DNA of 6,355 nucleotides from an uncultured Eubacteriaceae bacterium (GCA_946534775.1 CAMNCZ010000070.1:1-6355); one strand, 5' to 3'; positions 1 to 6,270 are shown, counted from the stretch's first letter. Notes: generated from the sequence alone by a model not told the origin. Made by a program: numbers and translations.

Positions 1-20
1 CCCCGCTTTAGAAGCGGGGG
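1..20. other. Perfect GC-rich hairpin at the left edge (terminator or transposon end)
   Basis: CCCCGCTT (1-8) pairs perfectly with AAGCGGGG (12-19) around a TAG loop. The extra G at 20 suggests that the stem continues one base beyond the window. The following bases (ACTTCCTTAG) are not T-rich, so it is not a textbook Rho-independent terminator on this strand. GC-rich stems with a TTTAG core followed by such sequence resemble the subterminal palindrome at the right end of IS200/IS605 elements. That is recollection of the family, not a database match. The upstream side is not visible. Confidence 0.4.
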
Positions 21-48
21 ACTTCCTTAGTCAGTAAAATTACAAGGT

Positions 49-76
49 TTGTAATGCCGCTTTAACGGCTTATAGA
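49..76 (+). promoter_or_regulatory. Possible sigma-A promoter of the HD-GYP gene
   Basis: A TTGTAA box at 49-54 is followed after 16 bp by TATAGA at 71-76, each matching the consensus at four of six positions. Transcription would begin near 83, giving a leader of about 24 bases that just holds the ribosome binding site. A short dyad, GCCG at 56-59 with CGGC at 66-69, lies in the spacer and could bind a regulator. The match is modest, and transcription from outside the window is also possible. Confidence 0.35.
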
Positions 77-95
77 GCGTATTGTGACCGAAAAT

Positions 96-101
96 GAGGT
101 G
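96..101 (+). promoter_or_regulatory. Ribosome binding site that decides a TTG start
   Basis: GAGGTG lies five bases before TTG at 107. An in-frame TGA at 95-97 rules out a start further upstream. The next in-frame ATG (149) lies within the first hydrophobic segment and has no such site before it. This supports the TTG start. Confidence 0.7.
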
Positions 102-106
102 ACGGT

Positions 107-1423
107 TTGGATATTTTGGAAATTTTAGGTGAATATCAATTAGATCTTATGCTTGTTTTGTGTGGTATTTGTATTGCCATATCATTTTCGGGCCTGTGGA
201 CAAAAAAAGTGTCCCATATCAGGAAAATATCGCTTTTTGTAATGAGTATCAGTTCCGCAATACTGCTTATGGCCGATCGTTGTTCGCATCTGTTCAGGGG
301 CGATGTAAGCAGGCTTGGGTTTATAATGACAAGAACGTGCAATTTTTTGGTGTATACCATAACGCTTTTGATACTGGCGGTTTTTAATGTTTATCTGTCC
401 GATCTGTGTATATATGAGGCAAAGCTTGAAAGTATGCCGCGCCGTATAAAAGCGGCCAATTGCCTGGCGGCAATAGATGAATTGCTTATAATTATTACGC
501 AGTTTACGGGGTTTTACTATTATTTTGACAGTAATAACCTTTATCAAAGGGGAGTCGGTTTTTGTGTAAGCTACATAATACCGCTTGTGATATGGATAAT
601 GCAGTTTTCTGTGATAGTGCAGTATTATTCAAAGCTTGACAAGCATTTGGGGCGGACCCTTATCGTTTTTACGGTATTTCCGGTCGTGGCTTCAATAGTA
701 CAGGTATATGCTTACGGGCTTTCGCTTACAAGCATAACCATAGTGATACTGATAGTTGCACTGCGCGTTATCGATCTGGACAACACAAACCGTGTTATCA
801 ATGAGGCGGATAAAAACGAAAAGGAACGTCTTAAAAAAGAACAGACATATATGCGCAATATGATAGAGGAAACGGCTTATGCCCTTGCCGAAGCGATAGA
901 GGCAAAGGACAAGTATACGCGCGGTCACTCGCTGAGAGTGGCAAAATATTCCGAAATGATAGCGAGAAAGGCGGGAAAAAGCGAACAGGAGTGCAATAAT
1001 ATATATCTTGCGGCGCTGCTGCACGATGTCGGAAAGATAGGCATACCCGAATATATCATTAATAAGGAAAGCAAACTGACGGACGAGGAATTTGACATAA
1101 TTAAGACACACCCTGTTATTGGCAACCAGATATTGCAGAAAATCAGCCAAAACAAGTCACTTAGCGTGGGTGCGCATTATCACCACGAAAGATATGACGG
1201 CAAAGGTTATCCCGAAGGCAAAAAGGGCGAAGAGATACCCGAGATAGCGAGGATAATCGCCGTAGCCGATGCTTTTGATGCAATGACATCAAAACGAAGC
1301 TACAGGGATTCGCTGCCTATGGATGTTGTGATAGCGGAAGTGGAAAAAGGTAAAGGCACACAGTTCGACCCGCAGTTTGCCGCAGTTTTGCTTGAGCTTT
1401 TGGATAAAGGGCTGATATATTGA
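107..1423 (+). CDS. Membrane HD-GYP protein, probable cyclic-di-GMP phosphodiesterase
   Basis: The 438-residue protein has about seven hydrophobic segments (roughly 14-32, 41-57, 72-100, 117-139, 150-174, 184-204, 208-223), then a charged, probably coiled-coil linker (228-265) and a complete HD-GYP domain (about 255-435). Visible metal and active-site residues are H274 (RGHSLRV), H306-D307 followed by G309-K310 (LLHDVGKIGIP), H335 (KTHP), the signature HHERYDGKGYP at 359-369, and D388. All are intact, so activity is expected. Established members hydrolyse cyclic-di-GMP to pGpG or GMP. The catalytic domain would face the cytoplasm, with the membrane part as a sensor. I do not recognise the sensor family, and there is no GGDEF or receiver domain. 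The start is TTG with a good ribosome binding site. No clear terminator follows, so transcripts may run into the next gene's leader. Domain call is firm; substrate and signal are inferred. Confidence 0.9.
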   Translation: MDILEILGEYQLDLMLVLCGICIAISFSGLWTKKVSHIRKISLFVMSISSAILLMADRCSHLFRGDVSRLGFIMTRTCNFLVYTITLLILAVFNVYLSDLCIYEAKLESMPRRIKAANCLAAIDELLIIITQFTGFYYYFDSNNLYQRGVGFCVSYIIPLVIWIMQFSVIVQYYSKLDKHLGRTLIVFTVFPVVASIVQVYAYGLSLTSITIVILIVALRVIDLDNTNRVINEADKNEKERLKKEQTYMRNMIEETAYALAEAIEAKDKYTRGHSLRVAKYSEMIARKAGKSEQECNNIYLAALLHDVGKIGIPEYIINKESKLTDEEFDIIKTHPVIGNQILQKISQNKSLSVGAHYHHERYDGKGYPEGKKGEEIPEIARIIAVADAFDAMTSKRSYRDSLPMDVVIAEVEKGKGTQFDPQFAAVLLELLDKGLIY

Positions 1424-1444
1424 AATAAGATGTTTTTTGTTGAT

Positions 1445-1486
1445 AATTTTCGATACTGTAATAAAATAGCGAAAGTACCGAAAATT
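1445..1486. other. 12-bp imperfect dyad downstream of the HD-GYP gene
   Basis: AATTTTCGATAC (1445-1456) is the inverted complement of GTACCGAAAATT (1475-1486) except for one A-C mismatch. The 18-base loop (1457-1474) contains the whole left arm of the 13-bp inverted repeat at 1461-1473. It is AT-rich with no strict T-run after it, so it is a weak terminator at best. It may be an operator, part of a recombination site, or an RNA hairpin at the end of the HD-GYP transcript. Confidence 0.6.
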
Positions 1487-1578
1487 TGATAAAAGGTATT
1501 GAAATTTAAAAAAATTGTGGTAGAATTATATATGTAATAAAGTATAAATGTGATAGAGTTTTATGTTCGCTATTTTAT
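1461..1578. repeat. Perfect 13-bp inverted repeat flanking the surface-protein promoter
   Basis: ATAAAATAGCGAA at 1461-1473 is the exact reverse complement of TTCGCTATTTTAT at 1566-1578. The 92 bp between them (1474-1565) carry the only good promoter for the downstream surface-protein gene, and the right arm ends directly before its ribosome binding site. This is the geometry of an invertible promoter: inversion would turn the promoter away from the surface gene and towards the end of the HD-GYP gene. The repeat is seen directly; inversion is inference. No recombinase gene is in the window. Confidence 0.85.
1499..1526 (+). promoter_or_regulatory. Sigma-A promoter with extended -10 for the surface protein
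   Basis: TTGAAA at 1499-1504 is separated by 16 bp from TAGAAT at 1521-1526, which is preceded by the extended -10 dinucleotide TG at 1518-1519. Transcription would start near 1533, giving a leader of roughly 58 bases that contains the right repeat arm but not the left one. It lies wholly within the segment bounded by the 13-bp inverted repeat. On the opposite strand a TATAAT box (complement of 1525-1530) is present but lacks a recognisable -35. Confidence 0.65.
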
Positions 1579-1585
1579 GAGGAGG
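1579..1585 (+). promoter_or_regulatory. Strong ribosome binding site of the surface-protein gene
   Basis: GAGGAGG ends five bases before ATG 1591. It starts immediately after the right arm of the inverted repeat. Pairing of that arm in a read-through RNA could therefore affect access to this site. Confidence 0.85.
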
Positions 1586-1590
1586 AAAAA

Positions 1591-3741
1591 ATGAAAAAAC
1601 AACTTACTATCAAAAAAGTTTTCGCTCTTTTCCTTGCTGCGGCAATGACAATGAGCGCAATGCCCGTATGGGCAAACTACGGCGGCGAAAATCCCGATGA
1701 TGACGAAGAGGTTGTTATCGAACAGGATTTTCAAACGGCAACTTTGAATATGACGGTCGGTGAAGAAGAAGATGTGACCGATTACCTGTATTATACCTGG
1801 GATTCTTACAACTGGGACTACGATTCTTCTATGGTAAGTGTCAAGAGGGGTGTAATAACCGCCAGAACCGATGGTTATACCACCGTTACGGCAACTCACG
1901 ATTATCAGGTAGTTGCTTTCAAAATAGGTATTGAAAGCGCAGAGGTATCCAAAACGGAATATGTCAGTGTTACAGTCGGTGTAGGTGCAGCCGAAGGCCT
2001 CGGACAGTATATTGAACTCGGCACATCGGACTATTCGTGGAGTTCAAACGATTCAAGCATTGCCTCCGTAACAAGCGGCGGCGTAGTGACAGGTAAAGCC
2101 AAAGGTTCCACAAAGGTCTATGCAAACAGATCGTCGGGCACAAGCTTTGTATTTAACGTTACCGTTGAAGGCGGCGGTTCGACCAAAACATCGGAAAAAA
2201 GTATCACATATAATGTAGGTGATATAAATTATCTGTCTTCTTATGTCGGAGACGATGCGTCGTACTACAAGTGGACATCTTCCAATTCATCCGTAGCCGA
2301 AATAACGAGTGCAGGTAAGATCAACGCACTTAAAGCGGGCAACGCAACAATAAAAGCCACACCTTATGATGTAGGTACGGAATATGTATTCTATATCACC
2401 GTAAAAGGCAGTTCGACCACTGAAACAAGGGATATTACGGTGTATGTGGACGATACAAAGGACCTTTCGGGTTATGTAAGCGGTTCCGCAAGCAACTACG
2501 ACTGGTATTCAAGCGATAAAAGCGTAGCTACGGTATCCGCAAGCGGCAGGATCACAGCAAAGAAAAAAGGTTCGGCAGATATAACCGTTTACAAATCAAA
2601 CACCAAGGCTTATGTTTTCTATATTACCGTTAAAAACAGCAGTTCATCGTCTTCGTCAAGCTCAAAGTCGATAAATGAAAAATTCACTATCTATATGGGC
2701 AGAGATGACAGCGTTGATATTTCCGATTATCTTACAAAGAGTGCATCAAACTACGATTGGGAAACAAGCGATAAGGCAGTGTGCAAAGTATCGGGCAGCA
2801 GCTTAAAGGCTGTTGATACGGGCAGCGCTACAATAAAGGCTTACGGCAGCAAAAACTATCAGTTTAACGTAAAAGTAAACAAGGCATACACCAACCGCGA
2901 TGTAAGCGTAAAAGTTGACGGAACGGTGGATCTTGAAAAGTATCTTGAAGATCCCGTTTCAAAATATGATATTTCTTATTATTCATCAAGTGTTGCATCT
3001 GTAAAGAACAGCGAACTTGTGGGTAAGAAAAACGGTTACACCTACGTTATATTTGAAAACAAAAATTCAAACGAGATAGTTCAGCTTATGGTAACGGTAA
3101 GCGGAACCGCGCGTGTTACGGAAAAGGCTACCGAAACTACAACACAGCAGGTTAAGGAAACTGCTCCCGCCGAACCGAGCCGTCCTTCAAACAACGGCCC
3201 GTCATTTAACGATATATCTCACAGACAGTGGGCAGTTGCAGCCATAAACAATATGGCATCCAAGGGTTATATCAACGGCAGAAGCCACACGGTATTTGCA
3301 CCCGACGATCAGTGCTCAAAGGCTGATTTCACTATCGTTTTAACAAAGATGATAGGTATTGAAAACTATGATTACGCAGGCGGATTTGACGATGTAACAA
3401 GCGACAAGTACTATGCTAAATATGTAAATGTTGCAAGACAGTACGGTATCTGCGCAGGCGTTTCGGGCAACAGCTTCAAGCCTCAGGACGCTATCACAAG
3501 AGAAGAAGTTATGTATATGGTATACAAGGGCCTTGAATTAAAGGGCAGAGACCTTGATACAGATACTTCCGCACTAAATGCCTACAGTGATGCATACAAG
3601 ATCGATCCGGAATATAAGACGGCAGTTGCGGCACTTCTTAACGAAGGTATCGTTTCGGGTGTTTCCGATACAGAGGTAGACCCCAAGTCTACAATAACAA
3701 GGGCTCAGATGGCAGTTCTTCTGAACAATATCGGTATGTGA
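1591..3741 (+). CDS. Secreted wall-anchored protein with six Ig-like (BIG2) repeats and three SLH domains
   Basis: The 716-residue protein begins with a signal peptide (KKQLTIKK, hydrophobic 10-22, likely cut after VWA at 28). An acidic stretch (36-44) precedes six repeats of about 70 residues (48-114, 122-193, 203-273, 280-348, 363-430, 434-504), each built around a W-SS-SVA-V---G-I-A--G pattern typical of bacterial Ig-like group 2 domains. A nine-serine run (350-358) separates repeats 4 and 5. A Thr/Glu/Pro-rich linker (506-538) leads to three SLH domains (about 539-590, 599-650, 664-716). SLH domains normally bind pyruvylated secondary wall polymers, so the repeats should project outward as a stalk or adhesin. 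The ITREE and ITRAQ motifs mark SLH 2 and 3; the first has CSKAD instead. Start choice rests on the strong ribosome binding site and signal peptide. The binding partner is unknown and no enzymatic domain is seen. Confidence 0.9.
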   Translation: MKKQLTIKKVFALFLAAAMTMSAMPVWANYGGENPDDDEEVVIEQDFQTATLNMTVGEEEDVTDYLYYTWDSYNWDYDSSMVSVKRGVITARTDGYTTVTATHDYQVVAFKIGIESAEVSKTEYVSVTVGVGAAEGLGQYIELGTSDYSWSSNDSSIASVTSGGVVTGKAKGSTKVYANRSSGTSFVFNVTVEGGGSTKTSEKSITYNVGDINYLSSYVGDDASYYKWTSSNSSVAEITSAGKINALKAGNATIKATPYDVGTEYVFYITVKGSSTTETRDITVYVDDTKDLSGYVSGSASNYDWYSSDKSVATVSASGRITAKKKGSADITVYKSNTKAYVFYITVKNSSSSSSSSSKSINEKFTIYMGRDDSVDISDYLTKSASNYDWETSDKAVCKVSGSSLKAVDTGSATIKAYGSKNYQFNVKVNKAYTNRDVSVKVDGTVDLEKYLEDPVSKYDISYYSSSVASVKNSELVGKKNGYTYVIFENKNSNEIVQLMVTVSGTARVTEKATETTTQQVKETAPAEPSRPSNNGPSFNDISHRQWAVAAINNMASKGYINGRSHTVFAPDDQCSKADFTIVLTKMIGIENYDYAGGFDDVTSDKYYAKYVNVARQYGICAGVSGNSFKPQDAITREEVMYMVYKGLELKGRDLDTDTSALNAYSDAYKIDPEYKTAVAALLNEGIVSGVSDTEVDPKSTITRAQMAVLLNNIGM
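1732..3102 (+). repeat. Six tandem Ig-like domain repeats within the surface protein
   Basis: The units share a core tryptophan (W75, W150, W228, W305, W390), but the sixth unit has lost it (ISYYSSSVASV). Units 4 and 5 are closest, sharing SASNYDW and SDK. Their codons differ at several synonymous positions, so this is not a fresh duplication. The repeats are recognisable at protein level only, which makes recombination between them less likely. Confidence 0.8.
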
Positions 3742-3766
3742 TTTTAAAGCAATAAAAATGTAAATC

Positions 3767-3822
3767 AAAAGGCAGTACATATTGGTTCGATGTAATTGAA
3801 CTTATACAGTGCTGCCTTTTTT
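3767..3822 (+). terminator. Strong Rho-independent terminator after the surface-protein gene
   Basis: AAAAGGCAGTAC (3767-3778) pairs with GTGCTGCCTTTT (3809-3820); in RNA all 12 positions pair, one of them a U-G wobble. Inside it, GTTCGAT (3785-3791) pairs with ATTGAAC (3795-3801) over a GTA loop, forming a second stacked stem. The T run is at 3817-3822. The A-rich left flank means it could also act in the opposite direction. It ends only 19 bases before the start of the next gene, with no convincing promoter in between. Confidence 0.85.
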
Positions 3823-3841
3823 GAAAGCAGGCAGGATATTT

Positions 3842-6157
3842 ATGAGGAAAAACGCAAAAAAAGTTGATTTGATAACAGTAGTAATAATAATACTGATAAT
3901 TTTATATATCGCTTTTTCGGTGATAAAGAAAAAAAACGCCGAGGCGCCCTCCGTTTCTACCGAGGATATCACTGCCGAAAAAACGGCCTGCGCCGATTTT
4001 AACGGCAAGCGTGCGGGTATAACCGCGGGTTCCGTACACGGTGATGTTATAAAAAGAAACTTACCCGATTGCGAGATATACGATTTTAACAATTATTCAG
4101 ACCTTACGGCGGCACTGATGACGGACAGGATAGATTTTTTTCTGATGACTAAAGAGTCGATAGAAAAGCTTATGGATGAAAACAACGCTGTTTCGTATGT
4201 TGATGAACCGCTTGACCGACTTGAAGTGGGTGCGGTTTTCGCAAAAACCCCAAAGGGCGACGAGATACGTCGGCAGATGGATGAATTTATAGAGGAAATA
4301 CGGGAAAACGGGGCACTCGATAATATATACGACTACTGGCGCAGCAGAGATTGTGAAGGTCACTATGTGGATATGAACGGCCTGACGGGCGAAAACGGAA
4401 CGCTTGTTTTTGCAACGGGCGGGGCAAAACAACCCGTATCTTATATATGCGACGGTAAAATAGCGGGTTCGGACCCCGATATTGCGGTGCGCTTTTGCAG
4501 AAAATACGGCTATAATATAGATGTGCAGATAGTAAATACGGGCGGCATTATCCCGGGGATAACAGCGGGCACATACGATTTTGCTATGTCCGACCTTGTG
4601 ATAACGCAGGAAAGGAAGGAAAGTGTAAATTTCTCCGTACCTTATAACAATGTGGAACTGTATATAGTTGCAAGGAAAAACGATATAATCACCGATAAAA
4701 ACGAGGTCGCCGTGCAGTCAAGGCCTTTTTCGTACTATGCGCAAAACGGCAAAATAGGTGTTGTTACGGGCGGACTTTACGAGGATGATATACTGAAACT
4801 GTTTCCCGATGCGCAGGTGCTGCATTTTAACACCCAGCCCGACCTTGCAAACGCACTTGTCACAGGAAAGATAGATGCTTTTGTATGTGCGGTGGCACCC
4901 GCGGAAGACCTTTTGGAAGAAAATGATTCGCTTACCTTCCTTGACGAGATCTTTATGAATGAATCTTACGGTTTTGCCTTTGGAAATACCGAGTATGCCA
5001 ACGAACTGAAAGAAAAATTCAACGAATATCTTGCCGAGATCCGTACAAACGGGAAATACAACGAAAAAGTTTCGGTATGGTTTGGCGGGGATGAAAGCAG
5101 ACAGCATATAGATATACCCAAAAACGAGGGCGGCGAAAACCTGTGGTATCTGACATCGCCGACAATGCACCCGTATTCTTTTATAAAAGACGGCAAAAAC
5201 GCGGGGTTGGAAGTGGATATAGTCGCAGATTTTGCCAAAAAGTACGGGTATAATCTTATAATAGAAAACTCCGAGTATGACTCGCTGCTTGCAGGTGTCG
5301 CAACAAATACTTACGATATTGCTTCGGGTACGATAATGATAACAGATGAACGTGCGCAGAACGTGAATTTTTCCGACCCTTATTTTACAAGCAATTCGGT
5401 AATAGTGGTCAGAAAAGAGTATGAACAGCCTATTATACAGACCGTTACTATCGTTGAGACCCTTAAAGATAAAATAGAGAAGAATTTTATACGCGAAAGC
5501 CGCTGGAAACTGATAGCCAAGGGTATCGAAACAACTTGTCTTATTACGATAAGCTCCGCTTTTTTCGGCACGATACTGGCATTTTGGATATGTCTGTACC
5601 GCCGCACGGGCAGTATCCTTGCAAATGTGGTATCCTATATTTATGTCCGAATTTTGCGTGGTACACCTGTTGTCGTGCTGCTTATGATACTGTACTACAT
5701 AGTTTTCGGCAATGCCGAACTGTCGTCGGTATGGGTGGCGGTAGTGGGCTTTACGCTTAATTTTTCCGCCTATATATCCGAGATAATGCGCGCGGGTATA
5801 GAAAGCGTAGATGCAGGACAGTGTGAGGCGGCGCTTGCACTGGGCTTTACCGAAAAACAGGCATTTTACAAATTTATTTTTCCGCAGGCGGTCGTACAGT
5901 TTATGCCCGTATACAAGGGCGAACTTATATCGCTGCTGAAAAATACTTCGGTAGTGGGCTATATCGCAATACAGGACCTTACCAAAATGAGTGATATTAT
6001 AAGAAGCCGAACTTATGAAGCGTTTTTCCCGCTTATAGTTACGGCAATAATATATTTCCTGCTTGCGGGCATACTTGCATTGATCCTGCAAGTGATGTTC
6101 TGTATCGCAGACCCCAAAAAAAGATACAAAAAACATAAAAAGAGGGTGTCGCATTAA
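3842..6157 (+). CDS. Amino-acid-type ABC transporter permease fused to permuted binding-protein domains
   Basis: The 771-residue protein has an N-terminal membrane anchor (about 9-28, no lipobox), an extracellular region and a C-terminal permease. The extracellular part holds solute-binding family 3 halves in the order second half (53-170), first half (186-279), second half (301-416), first half (432-525). The first halves show the usual motif (ITQER-NFSVPY, ITDER-NFSDPY) with ligand-carboxylate-type arginines R258 and R504. The permease (about 555-755) has about five hydrophobic segments, RGTP at 606-609 and an ATPase-contact loop EAALALGFTEKQ at 662-673, as in the polar amino acid uptake family (compare GlnP fusions of Gram-positives). 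The substrate is unknown. A GTG at 3809 is in frame but lies inside the terminator stem, so ATG 3842, with GGCAGG six bases before it, is preferred. No ATPase gene lies alongside, so the ATP-binding partner must be encoded elsewhere. Confidence 0.85.
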   Translation: MRKNAKKVDLITVVIIILIILYIAFSVIKKKNAEAPSVSTEDITAEKTACADFNGKRAGITAGSVHGDVIKRNLPDCEIYDFNNYSDLTAALMTDRIDFFLMTKESIEKLMDENNAVSYVDEPLDRLEVGAVFAKTPKGDEIRRQMDEFIEEIRENGALDNIYDYWRSRDCEGHYVDMNGLTGENGTLVFATGGAKQPVSYICDGKIAGSDPDIAVRFCRKYGYNIDVQIVNTGGIIPGITAGTYDFAMSDLVITQERKESVNFSVPYNNVELYIVARKNDIITDKNEVAVQSRPFSYYAQNGKIGVVTGGLYEDDILKLFPDAQVLHFNTQPDLANALVTGKIDAFVCAVAPAEDLLEENDSLTFLDEIFMNESYGFAFGNTEYANELKEKFNEYLAEIRTNGKYNEKVSVWFGGDESRQHIDIPKNEGGENLWYLTSPTMHPYSFIKDGKNAGLEVDIVADFAKKYGYNLIIENSEYDSLLAGVATNTYDIASGTIMITDERAQNVNFSDPYFTSNSVIVVRKEYEQPIIQTVTIVETLKDKIEKNFIRESRWKLIAKGIETTCLITISSAFFGTILAFWICLYRRTGSILANVVSYIYVRILRGTPVVVLLMILYYIVFGNAELSSVWVAVVGFTLNFSAYISEIMRAGIESVDAGQCEAALALGFTEKQAFYKFIFPQAVVQFMPVYKGELISLLKNTSVVGYIAIQDLTKMSDIIRSRTYEAFFPLIVTAIIYFLLAGILALILQVMFCIADPKKRYKKHKKRVSH
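3998..5416 (+). repeat. Internal duplication of about 247 residues within the transporter protein
   Basis: Residues 53-279 and 301-525 align end to end: NGKRAGITAG with NGK-IGVVTG, DLTAALMTDRIDFF with DLANALVTGKIDAF, RKYGYNI with KKYGYNL, and ITQERKESVNFSVPY with ITDERAQNVNFSDPY. The repeated unit therefore begins with the second half of a binding protein and ends with the first half. Identity is low enough that the duplication is old. Confidence 0.75.
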
Positions 6158-6270
6158 GCGCTGTCCTCACCGTAAACTTCCTCGTATATCTTGAAAAGGT
6201 TTGAATACATAGTCTTGGCTTTTTCCATTTTCGTATCATCAACTCCGAAAATTTCACTTGAAATTTCGGT
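6154..6270 (-). pseudogene. Apparent 3' fragment of a minus-strand gene
   Basis: Reading leftwards from 6270 gives 38 codons ending in TAA at 6156-6154, with a protein-like amphipathic sequence (including KAKTMYSNLFKIYEEVYG) and codons resembling those of the neighbouring genes. The stop overlaps the transporter stop, tail to tail, by four bases (TTAA). No ribosome binding site or plausible start precedes it, and the frame upstream turns into unlikely sequence where the next + gene has its promoter and ribosome binding site. I read it as a gene tail whose 5' part was lost. I do not recognise the family. A chance open frame is the alternative. Confidence 0.35.

Noticed and set aside
692..1155. 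Minus-strand open frames opposite the HD-GYP domain
   Set aside because: They are opposite a gene with an intact catalytic motif set and have shadow-like composition without ribosome binding sites.
1445..1490. Dyad after the HD-GYP gene as a Rho-independent terminator
   Set aside because: The stem is AT-rich, has a mismatch and an 18-base loop, and is not followed by a T-run.
1424..1590. Small RNA gene, riboswitch or tRNA in the intergenic region
   Set aside because: No tRNA fold or recognised riboswitch core is visible. The only structure is the two inverted repeats already listed.
2638..2664. Nine-serine run as a slippage-prone phase-variation tract
   Set aside because: It is encoded by a mixture of five serine codons, with no simple DNA repeat, so slippage is unlikely. 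It is better read as a flexible protein linker.
3809..3841. GTG at 3809 (or TTG at 3821) as the start of the transporter gene
   Set aside because: Both lie within the terminator stem or T-run and would add 11 or 7 residues before a clear start (ATG 3842) that has a fitting ribosome binding site and leads straight into the basic residues and membrane anchor.
4718..6154. Open frame of 478 codons on the minus strand opposite the transporter gene
   Set aside because: It lies entirely opposite a well-supported gene, is rich in Cys, Tyr, His and Arg as frame shadows usually are, has no ribosome binding site and shows no recognisable domain.
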